This document shows positions 1 through 7,442 of a stretch of 64,000 nt of DNA, one piece after another. Location of the stretch: positions 6,252 through 70,251 of the forward strand of contig CAYGBT010000012.1 of the NCBI GenBank assembly GCA_964348275.1, written 5' to 3'. Below the pieces are notes generated by a model that did not search any database, had not been told where the DNA came from, and saw only the letters and a list, made by a program, of their open reading frames with translations. The DNA is from CSP1-5 sp964348275. Lineage in GTDB: Bacteria > Methylomirabilota > Methylomirabilia > Methylomirabilales > CSP1-5. How positions within the stretch are numbered: position 1 is the stretch's first letter; every line of letters begins with the position of its first letter. Both the position numbers and the translations under genes were made by a program.

Positions 1-1
1 T

Positions 2-61
2 GAGCTGATCAATGCAAAGCGCCTTGCAGAGCTGATCCAAGAATACCGCGTCGCTGTCTAG
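2..61 (+). CDS. C-terminal tail of a possible Mrr-like restriction endonuclease (partial)
   Basis: The first 60 bases read in one frame to a TAG stop and give the last 19 residues of a protein that begins outside the window. The tail has the pattern Leu-Ile-Asn-x-x-Arg-Leu-Ala-Glu-Leu-Ile-x-Glu-Tyr-x-Val-x-Val. This resembles the extreme C-terminus of Mrr-type restriction endonucleases, where a helix of the form LAxLMxxYxVGV follows the PD-(D/E)XK core. Only this short stretch is visible, so the family call is tentative. The tail is real sequence, but its reading frame is supported only by this resemblance. Confidence 0.35.
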   Translation, partial: ELINAKRLAELIQEYRVAV

Positions 62-65
62 CCAT

Positions 66-112
66 CGGTGAGTCGGTCTTCGGTCTCCGGTCCCCGGTCC
101 CCAGTGTCCAGT
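66..112. repeat. Period-7 degenerate repeat array 1
   Basis: Between the first stop and the TauE gene the sequence repeats a degenerate 7-base unit, GGTCTTC, GGTCTCC, GGTCCCC, GGTCCCC, AGTGTCC, AGTCTCA. The period is exactly seven. It is one of seven such arrays in the window, each with its own unit, and all lie in gaps between genes. Confidence 0.75.
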
Positions 113-145
113 CTCAACTCTCCCCCTTCCCCGCCGGCTCGACGG

Positions 146-973
146 TCAGACGATCCCCCGTCCGATCATATACATCGCGACCACGGCGAGCAGCCCGACC
201 ATGACATCTCGCAGGTGGGACTCCGAGAGGATGCTCGTCCCTTTCGCGCCAAGGACGGCTCCGAGGATCCCTGCCACGATCGTGGGGATCGCAGAAGCAA
301 CGTCGATATGGCCCAGGCCATAGTGAGTCATGGCGCCCACGAGTGCCGGAATCAGAATCGCGAGGAGCGACGTCCCTGCGGCAATGGGCGCCGGCACGCC
401 GACGATCAATATGAGGAGGACCACCAAGAGCGAGCCTCCCCCCAATCCAAGCAAACCTGCAAGGAAGCCCGTGACCACTCCCACGCCGAACCCGTGCAGC
501 AGGCTCACCGGAAAGAAGTAGTCGGATCCGTGGATTGTTGCCCGTCGCATGACGATCCAGAAGGGACGGGTCGTCCCACTCCCCAAGACCGGAGGACCCG
601 AAAAGGGCGTCCGCTGCGTGGACTGCCAATACAGGGCGACGGCGGCGGCGAGAACCACCACCCCGAAGAATAGCTCGAGAAGGTTGTTTGGAAGAATGCC
701 GCTGCAATAGGAACCAACAGGGACCGTGAGGAGTGCTCCCGGAGTCACCACCGAAGCGACCATGAGGTCCCGGGTCCCCTGTCGATAGTGGCTGATCGCC
801 CCCGAGGTCGCGACGCACGCGACGAAGAGGAGGCTGAGGCCAGCGGCAGAGCGCATCGGCACATCGATCATGGTGAGCAGCGGAATGAAGATGAATCCGC
901 CCCCTACCCCGATCAACCCAGAGATAATGCCCGTCACAGCTCCGATGAGGATCAGTTCGAGAGTGAAGATCAT
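146..973 (-). CDS. TauE/SafE family membrane exporter
   Basis: The 275-residue product is almost entirely hydrophobic with about eight predicted membrane helices. It carries the two family half-repeats: an N-terminal Gly-x-Ile-Ser-Gly-Leu-Ile-Gly-Val-Gly-Gly-Gly-Phe and a mid-protein Gly-Phe-Leu-Ala-Gly-Leu-Leu-Gly-Leu-Gly-Gly-Gly. Family members export sulfite, sulfoacetate or similar organosulfur anions through the inner membrane. The substrate cannot be read from sequence. ATG at 973 is preferred over an upstream start at 1000 because the first helix begins directly after it. The upstream extension lies next to a repeat array. No clear ribosome-binding site is visible. Confidence 0.85.
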   Translation of the reverse strand: MIFTLELILIGAVTGIISGLIGVGGGFIFIPLLTMIDVPMRSAAGLSLLFVACVATSGAISHYRQGTRDLMVASVVTPGALLTVPVGSYCSGILPNNLLELFFGVVVLAAAVALYWQSTQRTPFSGPPVLGSGTTRPFWIVMRRATIHGSDYFFPVSLLHGFGVGVVTGFLAGLLGLGGGSLLVVLLILIVGVPAPIAAGTSLLAILIPALVGAMTHYGLGHIDVASAIPTIVAGILGAVLGAKGTSILSESHLRDVMVGLLAVVAMYMIGRGIV

Positions 974-981
974 TGCATACC

Positions 982-1144
982 AGCAGTCAGCGGTCGGCAA
1001 TCAGCAGGCAGCAAGTAGCTATCCACCATCAGCAGTCAGCCATCAGCCGTCAGCAATTCAAACCCGGAGCAATCAGCCCGGACCCTTTACAGCTGGCAGC
1101 TGATAGCCGATTGCGAGTAGCTGACGGCTGGTAGCTGATTGCAT
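982..1144. repeat. Period-7 repeat array 2, inverted arms
   Basis: The left arm (about 982-1062) runs as 7-base units AATCAGC, AGGCAGC, AAGTAGC, CATCAGC, AGTCAGC, CATCAGC, CGTCAGC. The right arm (about 1090-1144) runs as the reverse complement, CAGCTGG, CAGCTGA, TAGCCGA, TAGCTGA, CGGCTGG, TAGCTGA. The two arms could pair as a long imperfect hairpin between the TauE gene and the ABC permease gene. Confidence 0.85.
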
Positions 1145-1164
1145 GTCGACGCCTCGGAAAGAGA

Positions 1165-1965
1165 TCAGGCTGCGCTCCGCCGGGCAGTGCCTGCTGCTAC
1201 GACAAACGCTATCACAGCGAACAACACCGTGATGACGAGGGAGAGGAGGAGCGGAGGGACCTCCCCGGCTCCAGCGGGGCTCCCCAGGTAGAGACACCGG
1301 CGCAAGGCCGCGACACCGTACGTCAACGGGTCCAGCGTCATGGCCCACCGGAGCCACCCTGGAACGCCTGAGGCGGGAAAGAAGGCGCCGGAAAGGAGCC
1401 AGATGGGAAACAGGATTAAATTCATGATCGCATGGAATCCCTGGGTCGAGTCCAGCCGCCACGCAATCACCAAGCCGAGACTCGTCAGGCCGAAGGCCAT
1501 GAGAAACATTACGCAGACCGCCGCGAGCGCCGAGAGGATGCCGAGGGAAATGCCGGCGGCCGGTGCAAGCAGGAGAAAGAGCACCCCCTGTACGAGCGCG
1601 AGGGAGGTACCGCCGAGCGCCTGCCCGAATACGATGCTCAGTCGCCCCACAGGAGCCACAAGGACGGCCTGCAAGAATCCCTCGCGGCGATCCTCCACGA
1701 TGGAGATGGTAGCAAAGATGGCGGTGAACAAGAGGATCAAGGTGATGATCCCAGGATAGAAGTATTCAACAGAGCCGGTCTCTTGCGGCGTTCCAGGAGG
1801 TCGAAACGAAGCACTGAAACCTCCGCCGAGGAGGATCCAGAAGAGCAGAGGTTGGACGAACGCCCCCACCAGGCGACTCGGCTGGCGGCAAAACCGCACC
1901 ATCTCCCTCCACCATAGGGTTATCACGGCAAGCGCAGATCCTCCCAGGCTCTGTTTACACATCAT
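1165..1965 (-). CDS. ABC-2 type transporter permease
   Basis: The 266-residue membrane protein has about six predicted helices. It shows the ABC-2 permease pattern: an N-terminal cytoplasmic stretch with WREMVRFCRQPSRL, the segment Tyr-Phe-Tyr-Pro-Gly-Ile, and a later Pro-Ile-Trp-Leu-Leu-Ser-Gly-Ala-Phe-Phe-Pro near the C-terminus, as in DrrB and NodJ. The proposed start at 1965 (ATGATG) overlaps the end of the upstream ATPase gene by a few bases, which fits translational coupling; a longer reading frame upstream has no family similarity. It should form the membrane channel partner of the ATPase. Drug, polysaccharide or haem-related export are all possible. Confidence 0.85.
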   Translation of the reverse strand: MMCKQSLGGSALAVITLWWREMVRFCRQPSRLVGAFVQPLLFWILLGGGFSASFRPPGTPQETGSVEYFYPGIITLILLFTAIFATISIVEDRREGFLQAVLVAPVGRLSIVFGQALGGTSLALVQGVLFLLLAPAAGISLGILSALAAVCVMFLMAFGLTSLGLVIAWRLDSTQGFHAIMNLILFPIWLLSGAFFPASGVPGWLRWAMTLDPLTYGVAALRRCLYLGSPAGAGEVPPLLLSLVITVLFAVIAFVVAAGTARRSAA

Positions 1966-2908
1966 CGCCCCAGAGTCGGCGACCAGTGAGATGAATAAAA
2001 ACGTCTCCAAGTGTCGGCCTTCCAAACGCCGCAGACCGCACCGCACCGGGAAAGGCTTCCACGACCTCCCGGATGAACTCATGCCCGGATGGGCGCTCCA
2101 CACGCAAGGCTCCGTCAACCAAGACCGGCTGACATCCGAACCGCTCGCGCATCTGCTGTTGCAGCCCTCCAGGATCGTGGGCATCGATCACCACGACGTC
2201 ACCCCCGACGATCCCCTTCAACGCCTCCGGTTCTCCCATCGTGACCATCCTCCCTTCGTGGAGGACTCCGACCCGGTCACACTGCTCGGCCTCGTCGATG
2301 AGGTGAGTCGTGAGCAGGATGGTGATGTTTTCCTGCCGACGCAATCGGTGAAGATACCTATTGAAGTCATGGCGGGCGCCCGGATCGAGACCCGTACTTG
2401 GCTCGTCCATGATCAAGAGCTCGGGCCGGTGTATCAAGACCTTGGCCAACTCGGTTCGCCTGCGCAGCCCCCCAGAAAGCGTCTCCACGAGGTCGCGGGC
2501 ACGATCCTCCAACCCTAGCGGCTCCATAATCTCCCGAGCGCGGCGCCGCAGGGACTGGCCCCACAGCCCGTAGAGATGTCCGTGGTGCAGGAGGTTCTCC
2601 ATCACCGTCAGCTTCCGATCGAGGCTCGGGTCTTGAAACACCACCCCTAAATGCGGCCGGACCACATGGGCCTCGAGGGCGAGATCATGGCCAAACACTC
2701 GGACACGCCCACCCGTCGGCACAAAGAGGGTCGACAATATCTTGAACAGGGTGGTCTTCCCCCCGCCATTCGGGCCAAGAAAGCCGAAGATCTCTCCTCG
2801 GGGGACGGTAAAGCTGACGCCAGCGAGCGCTTCCCGGTCTCCGTACGCGTAGCGAAGCCCCTCGACTTCAACGGCAGCATGCTCCATTTCCTGTCCTTGT
2901 TCAGTCAT
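1955..2908 (-). CDS. ABC transporter ATP-binding protein (DrrA/CcmA type)
   Basis: The 317-residue ATPase powers the adjacent ABC-2 permease. Visible motifs are Walker A GPNGGGKTT at about residues 45-53 (Gly where Ala is usual), a Q-loop Val-Phe-Gln-Asp, the signature Leu-Ser-Gly-Gly-Leu at about 145, Walker B Leu-Leu-Ile-Met-Asp-Glu-Pro at about 165, and the His switch in Leu-Leu-Thr-Thr-His. The C-terminal 80 residues form the extra domain typical of DrrA/NatA exporters. The ATG at 2908 overlaps the stop of the DUF983 gene (ATGA), and the 3' end overlaps the permease start. The three genes therefore look like one operon. Confidence 0.9.
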   Translation of the reverse strand: MTEQGQEMEHAAVEVEGLRYAYGDREALAGVSFTVPRGEIFGFLGPNGGGKTTLFKILSTLFVPTGGRVRVFGHDLALEAHVVRPHLGVVFQDPSLDRKLTVMENLLHHGHLYGLWGQSLRRRAREIMEPLGLEDRARDLVETLSGGLRRRTELAKVLIHRPELLIMDEPSTGLDPGARHDFNRYLHRLRRQENITILLTTHLIDEAEQCDRVGVLHEGRMVTMGEPEALKGIVGGDVVVIDAHDPGGLQQQMRERFGCQPVLVDGALRVERPSGHEFIREVVEAFPGAVRSAAFGRPTLGDVFIHLTGRRLWGDDV

Positions 2909-3294
2909 CCGCGAGACTCTCTACCCCACTCACCACGAAGATCCTCGGGATTGAGGATATAATCCAGGCTCAGCCACAGGCTCCGAGAGTACCGGAAGAA
3001 GAAGAGCGGAAACGAGACGGCGAAGGCGCCCCAGAGAACCAGCTGCTGTGGTAATGACATGATGATGAAATAATCGAGCGCAAAGTACCCGACGATAGCC
3101 ACCAGAGCGGTCACCGCATAATTGATGTAGAGCGCGCCAACGAAGTACCCCTGCTCCCGCTCAAACCGGAGATTACACGAGAGGCACTCAGGATACATCG
3201 AGAACGGCCCCCGGAATACGGGTGCCGCACCACACCTCGGGCATCTCAAACTGAGGCCCCTGCCGAGAATTTGTCGGATCCGTCGAAAATCCAT
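2905..3294 (-). CDS. DUF983 family membrane protein
   Basis: The 129-residue protein begins with a zinc-ribbon-like Arg-Cys-Pro-Arg-Cys-Gly, followed about 20 residues later by Cys-x-x-Cys-x-Leu-Arg-Phe-Glu-Arg-Glu-Gln-Gly-Tyr-Phe. Two or three membrane helices come next. This is the DUF983 layout. DUF983 genes often sit beside cytochrome oxidase genes, as here, and a role in oxidase assembly or metal handling has been suggested but is not shown by this sequence. It is the first gene of the ABC operon, overlapping the ATPase start by four bases. It is transcribed divergently from the small gene at 3566. Confidence 0.85.
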   Translation of the reverse strand: MDFRRIRQILGRGLSLRCPRCGAAPVFRGPFSMYPECLSCNLRFEREQGYFVGALYINYAVTALVAIVGYFALDYFIIMSLPQQLVLWGAFAVSFPLFFFRYSRSLWLSLDYILNPEDLRGEWGRESRG

Positions 3295-3462
3295 TTATCA
3301 TACCCTTCCTCAAGCACAAATGCTAACACACACCGGGCGGCGCCGGTACTGCGGTATCCTGAGGCCCTCCTCCAACGACAGTCGTAAGCCTCACCATCGG
3401 AAAGGCCGCTAGCCATCAATTCTGTGTATGACTTCGGACACATAAAGTGATGATCTATATCA

Positions 3463-3474
3463 TGGAATATTCCA
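3463..3474. promoter_or_regulatory. 12-bp perfect palindrome between divergent genes
   Basis: TGGAATATTCCA is a perfect palindrome in the gap between the divergent genes ending at 3294 and starting at 3566. It lies about 30 bases upstream of a good -10 hexamer at 3504-3509. The position suits an operator, but no regulator is known. Confidence 0.4.
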
Positions 3475-3503
3475 TTCCAAAATATTAACGTGTGGATAGA
3501 CGG

Positions 3504-3509
3504 TATAAT
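3504..3509 (+). promoter_or_regulatory. Candidate -10 hexamer TATAAT
   Basis: A consensus TATAAT lies 57 bases upstream of the small plus-strand gene, in the only A+T-rich stretch nearby. No convincing -35 hexamer is found at 16-18 bases spacing. A short inverted repeat, TCTGT-GG-ACAGA, follows directly. Confidence 0.35.
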
Positions 3510-3565
3510 CTGTGGACAGATCGATCTATGGATTGCTATCCCACTATCGCGAAAAGGAGGAGATG

Positions 3566-3838
3566 ATGGACACCCCATGGATTCTCATTGCTGCTATCCT
3601 GACCGTCGCAGCCCTCTACGTCCTGGTTCCTCTTGTTACTCATACCTTCTTTCGCTACCGGCCCCGGAGGCACCTGAGATGCCCCGAGACCGGGAATGAG
3701 GTGGAGGTGTGTGTTGATGCCTCCAGGGCTGCCTTCACCGCAGCGTTTGGTGAGCCCCTTTTGCGCGTCAAGGATTGCTCCCTCTGGCCGGAGCGGAAGG
3801 AATGCGACCAGGGCTGCCTCAGGCCTTCCGAGTCGTAG
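3566..3838 (+). CDS. Small membrane-anchored Cys-containing protein, unknown function
   Basis: The product is 90 residues, with one N-terminal membrane helix (about residues 5-28) and a soluble tail. The tail holds Arg-Cys-Pro-Glu-Thr-Gly, Lys-Asp-Cys-Ser-Leu-Trp-Pro and Glu-Cys-Asp-Gln-Gly-Cys. Five Cys in the tail, spaced irregularly, suggest metal or cofactor binding or disulfides, but I cannot name a family. ATG at 3566 follows AAGGAGG at 3554-3560 with good spacing; ATG at 3563 is too close to it. The gene stands alone on the plus strand, facing the oxidase operon end-to-end with a 15-base gap. Confidence 0.75.
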   Translation: MDTPWILIAAILTVAALYVLVPLVTHTFFRYRPRRHLRCPETGNEVEVCVDASRAAFTAAFGEPLLRVKDCSLWPERKECDQGCLRPSES

Positions 3839-3853
3839 TTCCTCCGTAACATC

Positions 3854-4381
3854 TCAAGGTGCGGTGAGCTGGTACAGCATCACATAGACGATGACGCCGG
3901 TCACCGAGACGTATAGCCAGATCGGAAGGGTCCAGCGCGCAATCTTGACGTGCCGGTCAAACTGTCCGTTGAGGCCACGATACAAAGTGGTCAGCGCCAG
4001 GGGGACGACGAGAGCGGCCAGCAAGATGTGCGAGACGAGGATGGCAAAGTAGACGGGTCGAATCCAGCCCTGTCCGGAAAAGGATACCGAGCCTACCTGG
4101 TAGTGGTGGATGAGATACGAGACCAGGAAGAGGCAGGAGACACCGAAGGCCGTCCCCATGCAGATCTTGTGGCCTCTCACCCGTTTCCGTCGGATGCAGA
4201 GGTACCCCACCGTGAGGAGAACGGCGCTCGCCCCGTTGAGGAAGGCGTTGACAGCGGGCAGGCCGGAGAGGGTGTAGTCCTCCTGGACCTGCGCTTGCCG
4301 TCCCAACAGAATGAACGTCACACCCAACAGGACAATCACAGAGAGAAAGCCGATACTCGGCAGGACCACTCGATCTTTCAT
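3854..4381 (-). CDS. DUF420 membrane protein, probable cytochrome oxidase assembly factor
   Basis: This is a 175-residue protein with about five membrane helices. It carries the DUF420 signature: an Asn in Val-Asn-Ala-Phe-Leu-Asn-Gly, an Arg-Gly-His-Lys motif, then Tyr-Leu-Ile-His-His-Tyr and Ser-His-Ile-Leu-Leu-Ala. Relatives (CtaM/YozB) are needed to mature the haem-copper oxidase in Gram-positive bacteria. It is the last gene of the oxidase operon, which fits that role. The ATG at 4381 is chosen because the first helix starts soon after it and the upstream extension has no family match. Confidence 0.8.
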   Translation of the reverse strand: MKDRVVLPSIGFLSVIVLLGVTFILLGRQAQVQEDYTLSGLPAVNAFLNGASAVLLTVGYLCIRRKRVRGHKICMGTAFGVSCLFLVSYLIHHYQVGSVSFSGQGWIRPVYFAILVSHILLAALVVPLALTTLYRGLNGQFDRHVKIARWTLPIWLYVSVTGVIVYVMLYQLTAP

Positions 4382-4501
4382 GTGGTCATCCCCGTCGCAC
4401 GTTCGCTGATCCAAAGCCGCGTCGAGAGCTCGATTTTTCGCGGACATCTCCCGACACACGCCGTGTACTCTGAATCAGGAGCAGGGGCATCCCGGTGGAT
4501 G

Positions 4502-4822
4502 TCAATGGCCGGTTTCGGATTGCTGGAAAGTGGATGCCGTTTGGTGAGGGACTGCGGAGTGGTCGGGAACCAGCGCAAACACCAACAGGACGCAGAGAAT
4601 TAACGGCGTCAGGGCAATAAGGCCCAGCGTCCGCGACTCGAACTTCAGGTGCATAAAGTACATCGCCACCAACGACGCCTTCGACAATGCGAGACCCACA
4701 AGGAGAATGGCGATCACCACCCTGGCCACCGGGGCGTAGATGACCGCGACCTCGATTATCGTGAGCGCCAGGAGCCACCAGAAAATGGCGATGTAATTTG
4801 GCGTCTTGTGATCGGTAGCCAT
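4502..4822 (-). CDS. Cytochrome c oxidase subunit IV (prokaryotic type)
   Basis: The 106-residue protein has three membrane helices. The middle one holds Lys-Ala-Ser-Leu-Val-Ala-Met-Tyr-Phe-Met-His-Leu, the recognisable core of the small prokaryotic COX4 family (CtaF/CaxX). It is an accessory subunit of the A-type oxidase encoded upstream. The ATG at 4822 has a G-rich ribosome-binding site six bases before it; a GTG at 4834 lies too close to the same G-run. It follows the COX3 gene by 18 bases. Confidence 0.85.
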   Translation of the reverse strand: MATDHKTPNYIAIFWWLLALTIIEVAVIYAPVARVVIAILLVGLALSKASLVAMYFMHLKFESRTLGLIALTPLILCVLLVFALVPDHSAVPHQTASTFQQSETGH

Positions 4823-4840
4823 TGCGATCCCCACCCCCCT

Positions 4841-5458
4841 TTACAGCAAGTAGACAAAAGTAAAGACTAGGATCCACACCAGATCCACGAAGTGCCAGTA
4901 CAAGGCAGCGATCTCGATGTCATTGGCAGTCTTGGGTTTCAACTGGCCGCGCAAGGCTTGGATGAGATAACAGGAAAGATATATCACCCCTCCTGTCACG
5001 TGTGCACCGTGAAACCCGGTGATGGCGAAAAAGGTCGTCCCGAATAGCGAGGCCCCCCACTTGTTGGCCGTGAATCCCAGCCCCCCATGGATCAGGTGCG
5101 TCCACTCGTACGCTTGCATGCCCAAAAACATTACCCCACCGAGAATGGTCAATGCAAGGAAGGTCTTGTACCCTGCCTGATTACCCTGTTGAATCGAGGC
5201 CAGCGCATACACCATGGTGACACTGCTGCAGATCAAGAGGAATGTCATCACCGCTGTGAGCGTGATCCCGAGGACATCTGCAGGAAGAGGCCAGTCAACG
5301 CTTCCGTATCGGAGGACACCGTATCCGGCGAGCAGCGCCCCAAAGGACATGGCGTCCCCGGCCAGGAAAATCCACATCCCCAATTTGCCCCAGCTTTCAG
5401 GAGTGAGGGGCGATTCCGTCGGTTCGTCAGACGGGTGCATCGCAGCGACCTGACTCAC
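4841..5458 (-). CDS. ctaE: Cytochrome c oxidase subunit III
   Basis: The product is 205 residues with five predicted helices. It shows the subunit III core: Trp-Gly-Lys-Leu-Gly-Met-Trp-Ile-Phe-Leu near the start, Gln-Ala-Tyr-Glu-Trp-Thr-His-Leu in the middle, then Thr-Gly-Phe-His-Gly-Ala-His-Val and the C-terminal Trp-His-Phe-Val-Asp-Leu-Val-Trp. The GTG at 5458 overlaps the upstream stop by four bases (GTGA) and has GGAG eight bases before it. It is the second of two subunit III genes in this operon. Its extra Trp-His-Phe-Val-Asp end is closer to the usual COX3 than the paralogue at 5802. Confidence 0.88.
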   Translation of the reverse strand: MSQVAAMHPSDEPTESPLTPESWGKLGMWIFLAGDAMSFGALLAGYGVLRYGSVDWPLPADVLGITLTAVMTFLLICSSVTMVYALASIQQGNQAGYKTFLALTILGGVMFLGMQAYEWTHLIHGGLGFTANKWGASLFGTTFFAITGFHGAHVTGGVIYLSCYLIQALRGQLKPKTANDIEIAALYWHFVDLVWILVFTFVYLL

Positions 5459-5760
5459 TTTTCACTCTCCTTCTGCGTCCAGGTGAGCGGTGGACGAACA
5501 CCTTTTTTCCCCTCGGTTCCGACCCCACGGCGGTATGTGTAGATCAACCATCCACCAATGGCACCCACAACGACATACGGCATCGCCAGGAGGAACAGGA
5601 TGCTCGAGTTGAAACCTGTGCCGGGATCAGTCCCAAGGGCGGAACCGCCACAGACGGAACATGCCTGTGCGGTCCATGGACTGAGCATGACGATTGCCCC
5701 AATCCCTAACACAAGGACCGCCCATGGATTCATCACGAATCTGCGGGCTTTCAATGACAT
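5455..5760 (-). CDS. Small secreted/membrane protein with Cys-Ser-Val-Cys motif
   Basis: The gene encodes about 101 residues between the two COX3 genes. An N-terminal hydrophobic stretch reads like a signal peptide (Ala-Val-Leu-Val-Leu-Gly-Ile-Gly to Ala-Gln-Ala). It is followed at once by Cys-Ser-Val-Cys-Gly-Gly, a second membrane helix and a short basic tail. The Cys pair on the outer face could bind copper or act in redox assembly of the oxidase, but this is inference from position. The start is unsure: ATG at 5760 or at 5733. I recognise no named family. Confidence 0.65.
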   Translation of the reverse strand: MSLKARRFVMNPWAVLVLGIGAIVMLSPWTAQACSVCGGSALGTDPGTGFNSSILFLLAMPYVVVGAIGGWLIYTYRRGVGTEGKKGVRPPLTWTQKESEK

Positions 5761-5801
5761 TCGAATCCGCGCTCGCGCAGCCAAGAGCCTCCGCTCCAGA
5801 T

Positions 5802-6506
5802 TTAGCTCAGATAGACCAGCGTAAAGAGGACAGGCCAGAGGCCCACTACAAAGTACCAATACATCCCACAAAGCTCGACGCCGATCCGTCTTTTAGCCGA
5901 GTACCGGTCGGCCCCCGCTCCAGCCAGCACGACTAACAGCCAGAGCACTGCACCGAACACATGGGCCCCGTGTACTCCAATCAGCGTATAAAAGGTGGCA
6001 CCGTACGTTCCGCTCGACCAGGTCAAACCAAAGTCTACCAGGCGAATCCACTCGGAACCCTGCACCCCGAGGAAGACCATCCCCAAGAGCGCCGTCACCA
6101 GCAACCATCTCTTCAGCCCCTGGCGGTTTCCCCCGCGGATGGCGCGAGTCGCGCGCCACATCGTATACGCGCTAAAGAGCAGGATCGCGGTGTTGATACT
6201 GGTCACTCCCACCGGAAGATAGGGCTGACCAGGTGGTGGCCATGTCGCGCTCCCAAGGCGGAAGACCAGGAAGCCACCGATCAGGCCAGCGAAGAACATC
6301 GCCTCTGCCCCGAGGAACATCACCATCCCCAGGTGCGCGTTGCTGACGGGCGACGTGACGCGGTCGTGGTCACCGCCGCCGAAACGATCCCGAGGGAATT
6401 CCGGAGGCGGGCCCTCGTCAAAGTTCGGGGGAGCTTGCGACAGTTTCTCGCCCCGCCTGTTGACAACCACTGTCTCCACGCCCGCTGCCATGTTCACCGC
6501 TCTCAT
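5802..6506 (-). CDS. Haem-copper oxidase subunit III, second paralogue
   Basis: The 234-residue protein has a hydrophilic N-terminus of about 50 residues and then five helices. Core motifs are Asn-Ala-His-Leu-Gly-Met-Val-Met-Phe-Leu-Gly-Ala-Glu-Ala-Met-Phe-Phe, Gly-Val-Gln-Gly-Ser-Glu-Trp and Gly-Val-His-Gly-Ala-His-Val-Phe. The C-terminus has Tyr-Trp-Tyr-Phe-Val-Val-Gly-Leu-Trp. Together with the COX3 at 4841 it gives the operon two subunit III genes. ATG at 6506 follows GAAGAGG directly; ATG at 6491 is a possible alternative. It lies 35 bases after the haem O synthase gene. Confidence 0.85.
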   Translation of the reverse strand: MRAVNMAAGVETVVVNRRGEKLSQAPPNFDEGPPPEFPRDRFGGGDHDRVTSPVSNAHLGMVMFLGAEAMFFAGLIGGFLVFRLGSATWPPPGQPYLPVGVTSINTAILLFSAYTMWRATRAIRGGNRQGLKRWLLVTALLGMVFLGVQGSEWIRLVDFGLTWSSGTYGATFYTLIGVHGAHVFGAVLWLLVVLAGAGADRYSAKRRIGVELCGMYWYFVVGLWPVLFTLVYLS

Positions 6507-6541
6507 CCTCTTCTCTTACCAGCCGATCGGGCTGCCCATGC

Positions 6542-7411
6542 CTAAAAGGGGACCTTATCCAGCGCCATCAGCGTGAGCAGTACCGGCAGGTACAGAAGGG
6601 ACGCCAACAACAGACGTCGGGCCGCCGTCTCGGAACGGGAAATTGCAAGACCAATCCCACATCCAAGGAACCCCATCCCGAGGACGAAGGCTCCGAAAAA
6701 ATATACCGAGCCGGCCAGGCCGATGAGCGTCGGCAGCAGGCCCACGGCAAGCAGTGCCAAGCAGTTGCTCACAATCTGGCGTCCCGTGCTCGCCCCGTCC
6801 GGCTCGACCACCGGGAGGACACGGATCCCCGCCCGCGCATAATCGTCTCGATACAGCCGCGCAATGGCCAGGGAATGTGGGATCTGCCAGAGAAATAGGA
6901 TGGCAAAAAGGACCCAGGCTTCCAGGCCTAGCTCGCCCCGAGCTGCCCCCCAACCAATGACCGGTGGCAGGGCACCCGGAACCGCCCCCACGACGCTGCA
7001 AAGAGACGTCTTCCGCTTGAACGGAGTGTAGAGAAAGAGATAGCTCCCCACACTGATCGCGGTGATCGAGGCGCTCAGGTTGTTCACGAGCAGCGTCAGA
7101 TACAGCAGCCCGCCGCCGGTGATCCCGACACCGAAAACGAGCGCTTTCACGGGTTGGAGTCGCCCGTCGGGCAGTGGCCGAAGTCGCGTGCGCTCCATCC
7201 GTGCATCCAGATCCCGCTCTAAGTACTGATTCAACGCTAGCGTCCCACCCGCCGAGAGCCCTATGCCTAGAAGGGTATGGACCAATCGGATATAATCTGT
7301 CGTCCCCGACGAAGCCACGTAGAACCCGACGACCGTGGTGACCAAGACCATCACCACGACCCGGGGCCTCGTCAATGCTAGAAAATCCGCTGCTTGTCTC
7401 TGTACCCGCAT
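6542..7411 (-). CDS. ctaB: Protoheme IX farnesyltransferase (haem O synthase)
   Basis: This 289-residue UbiA-family membrane enzyme adds farnesyl to haem b to make haem O. The first Asp-rich motif is Asn-Gln-Tyr-Leu-Glu-Arg-Asp-Leu-Asp-Ala-Arg-Met-x-Arg-Thr, followed by Arg-Pro-Leu-Pro. The second site is Tyr-Arg-Asp-Asp-Tyr-Ala-Arg-Ala-Gly-Ile-Arg-Val-Leu-Pro-Val. Nine membrane helices are expected. ATG at 7411 is chosen because the family N-terminus (Phe-Leu-Ala-Leu-Thr-Arg-Pro-Arg) starts a few residues after it. It sits directly downstream of haem A synthase, so haem O and haem A are made from one operon with the oxidase. Confidence 0.93.
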   Translation of the reverse strand: MRVQRQAADFLALTRPRVVVMVLVTTVVGFYVASSGTTDYIRLVHTLLGIGLSAGGTLALNQYLERDLDARMERTRLRPLPDGRLQPVKALVFGVGITGGGLLYLTLLVNNLSASITAISVGSYLFLYTPFKRKTSLCSVVGAVPGALPPVIGWGAARGELGLEAWVLFAILFLWQIPHSLAIARLYRDDYARAGIRVLPVVEPDGASTGRQIVSNCLALLAVGLLPTLIGLAGSVYFFGAFVLGMGFLGCGIGLAISRSETAARRLLLASLLYLPVLLTLMALDKVPF

Positions 7412-7442
7412 CACTTCGATGTCCTTCGCTCCCCCTCGAGCC

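Noticed and set aside
146..818. Long open frames opposite or overlapping the TauE gene
   Set aside because: They are the high-G+C shadow of the TauE reading frame, with Arg/Pro/Gly-rich translations and no family motifs.
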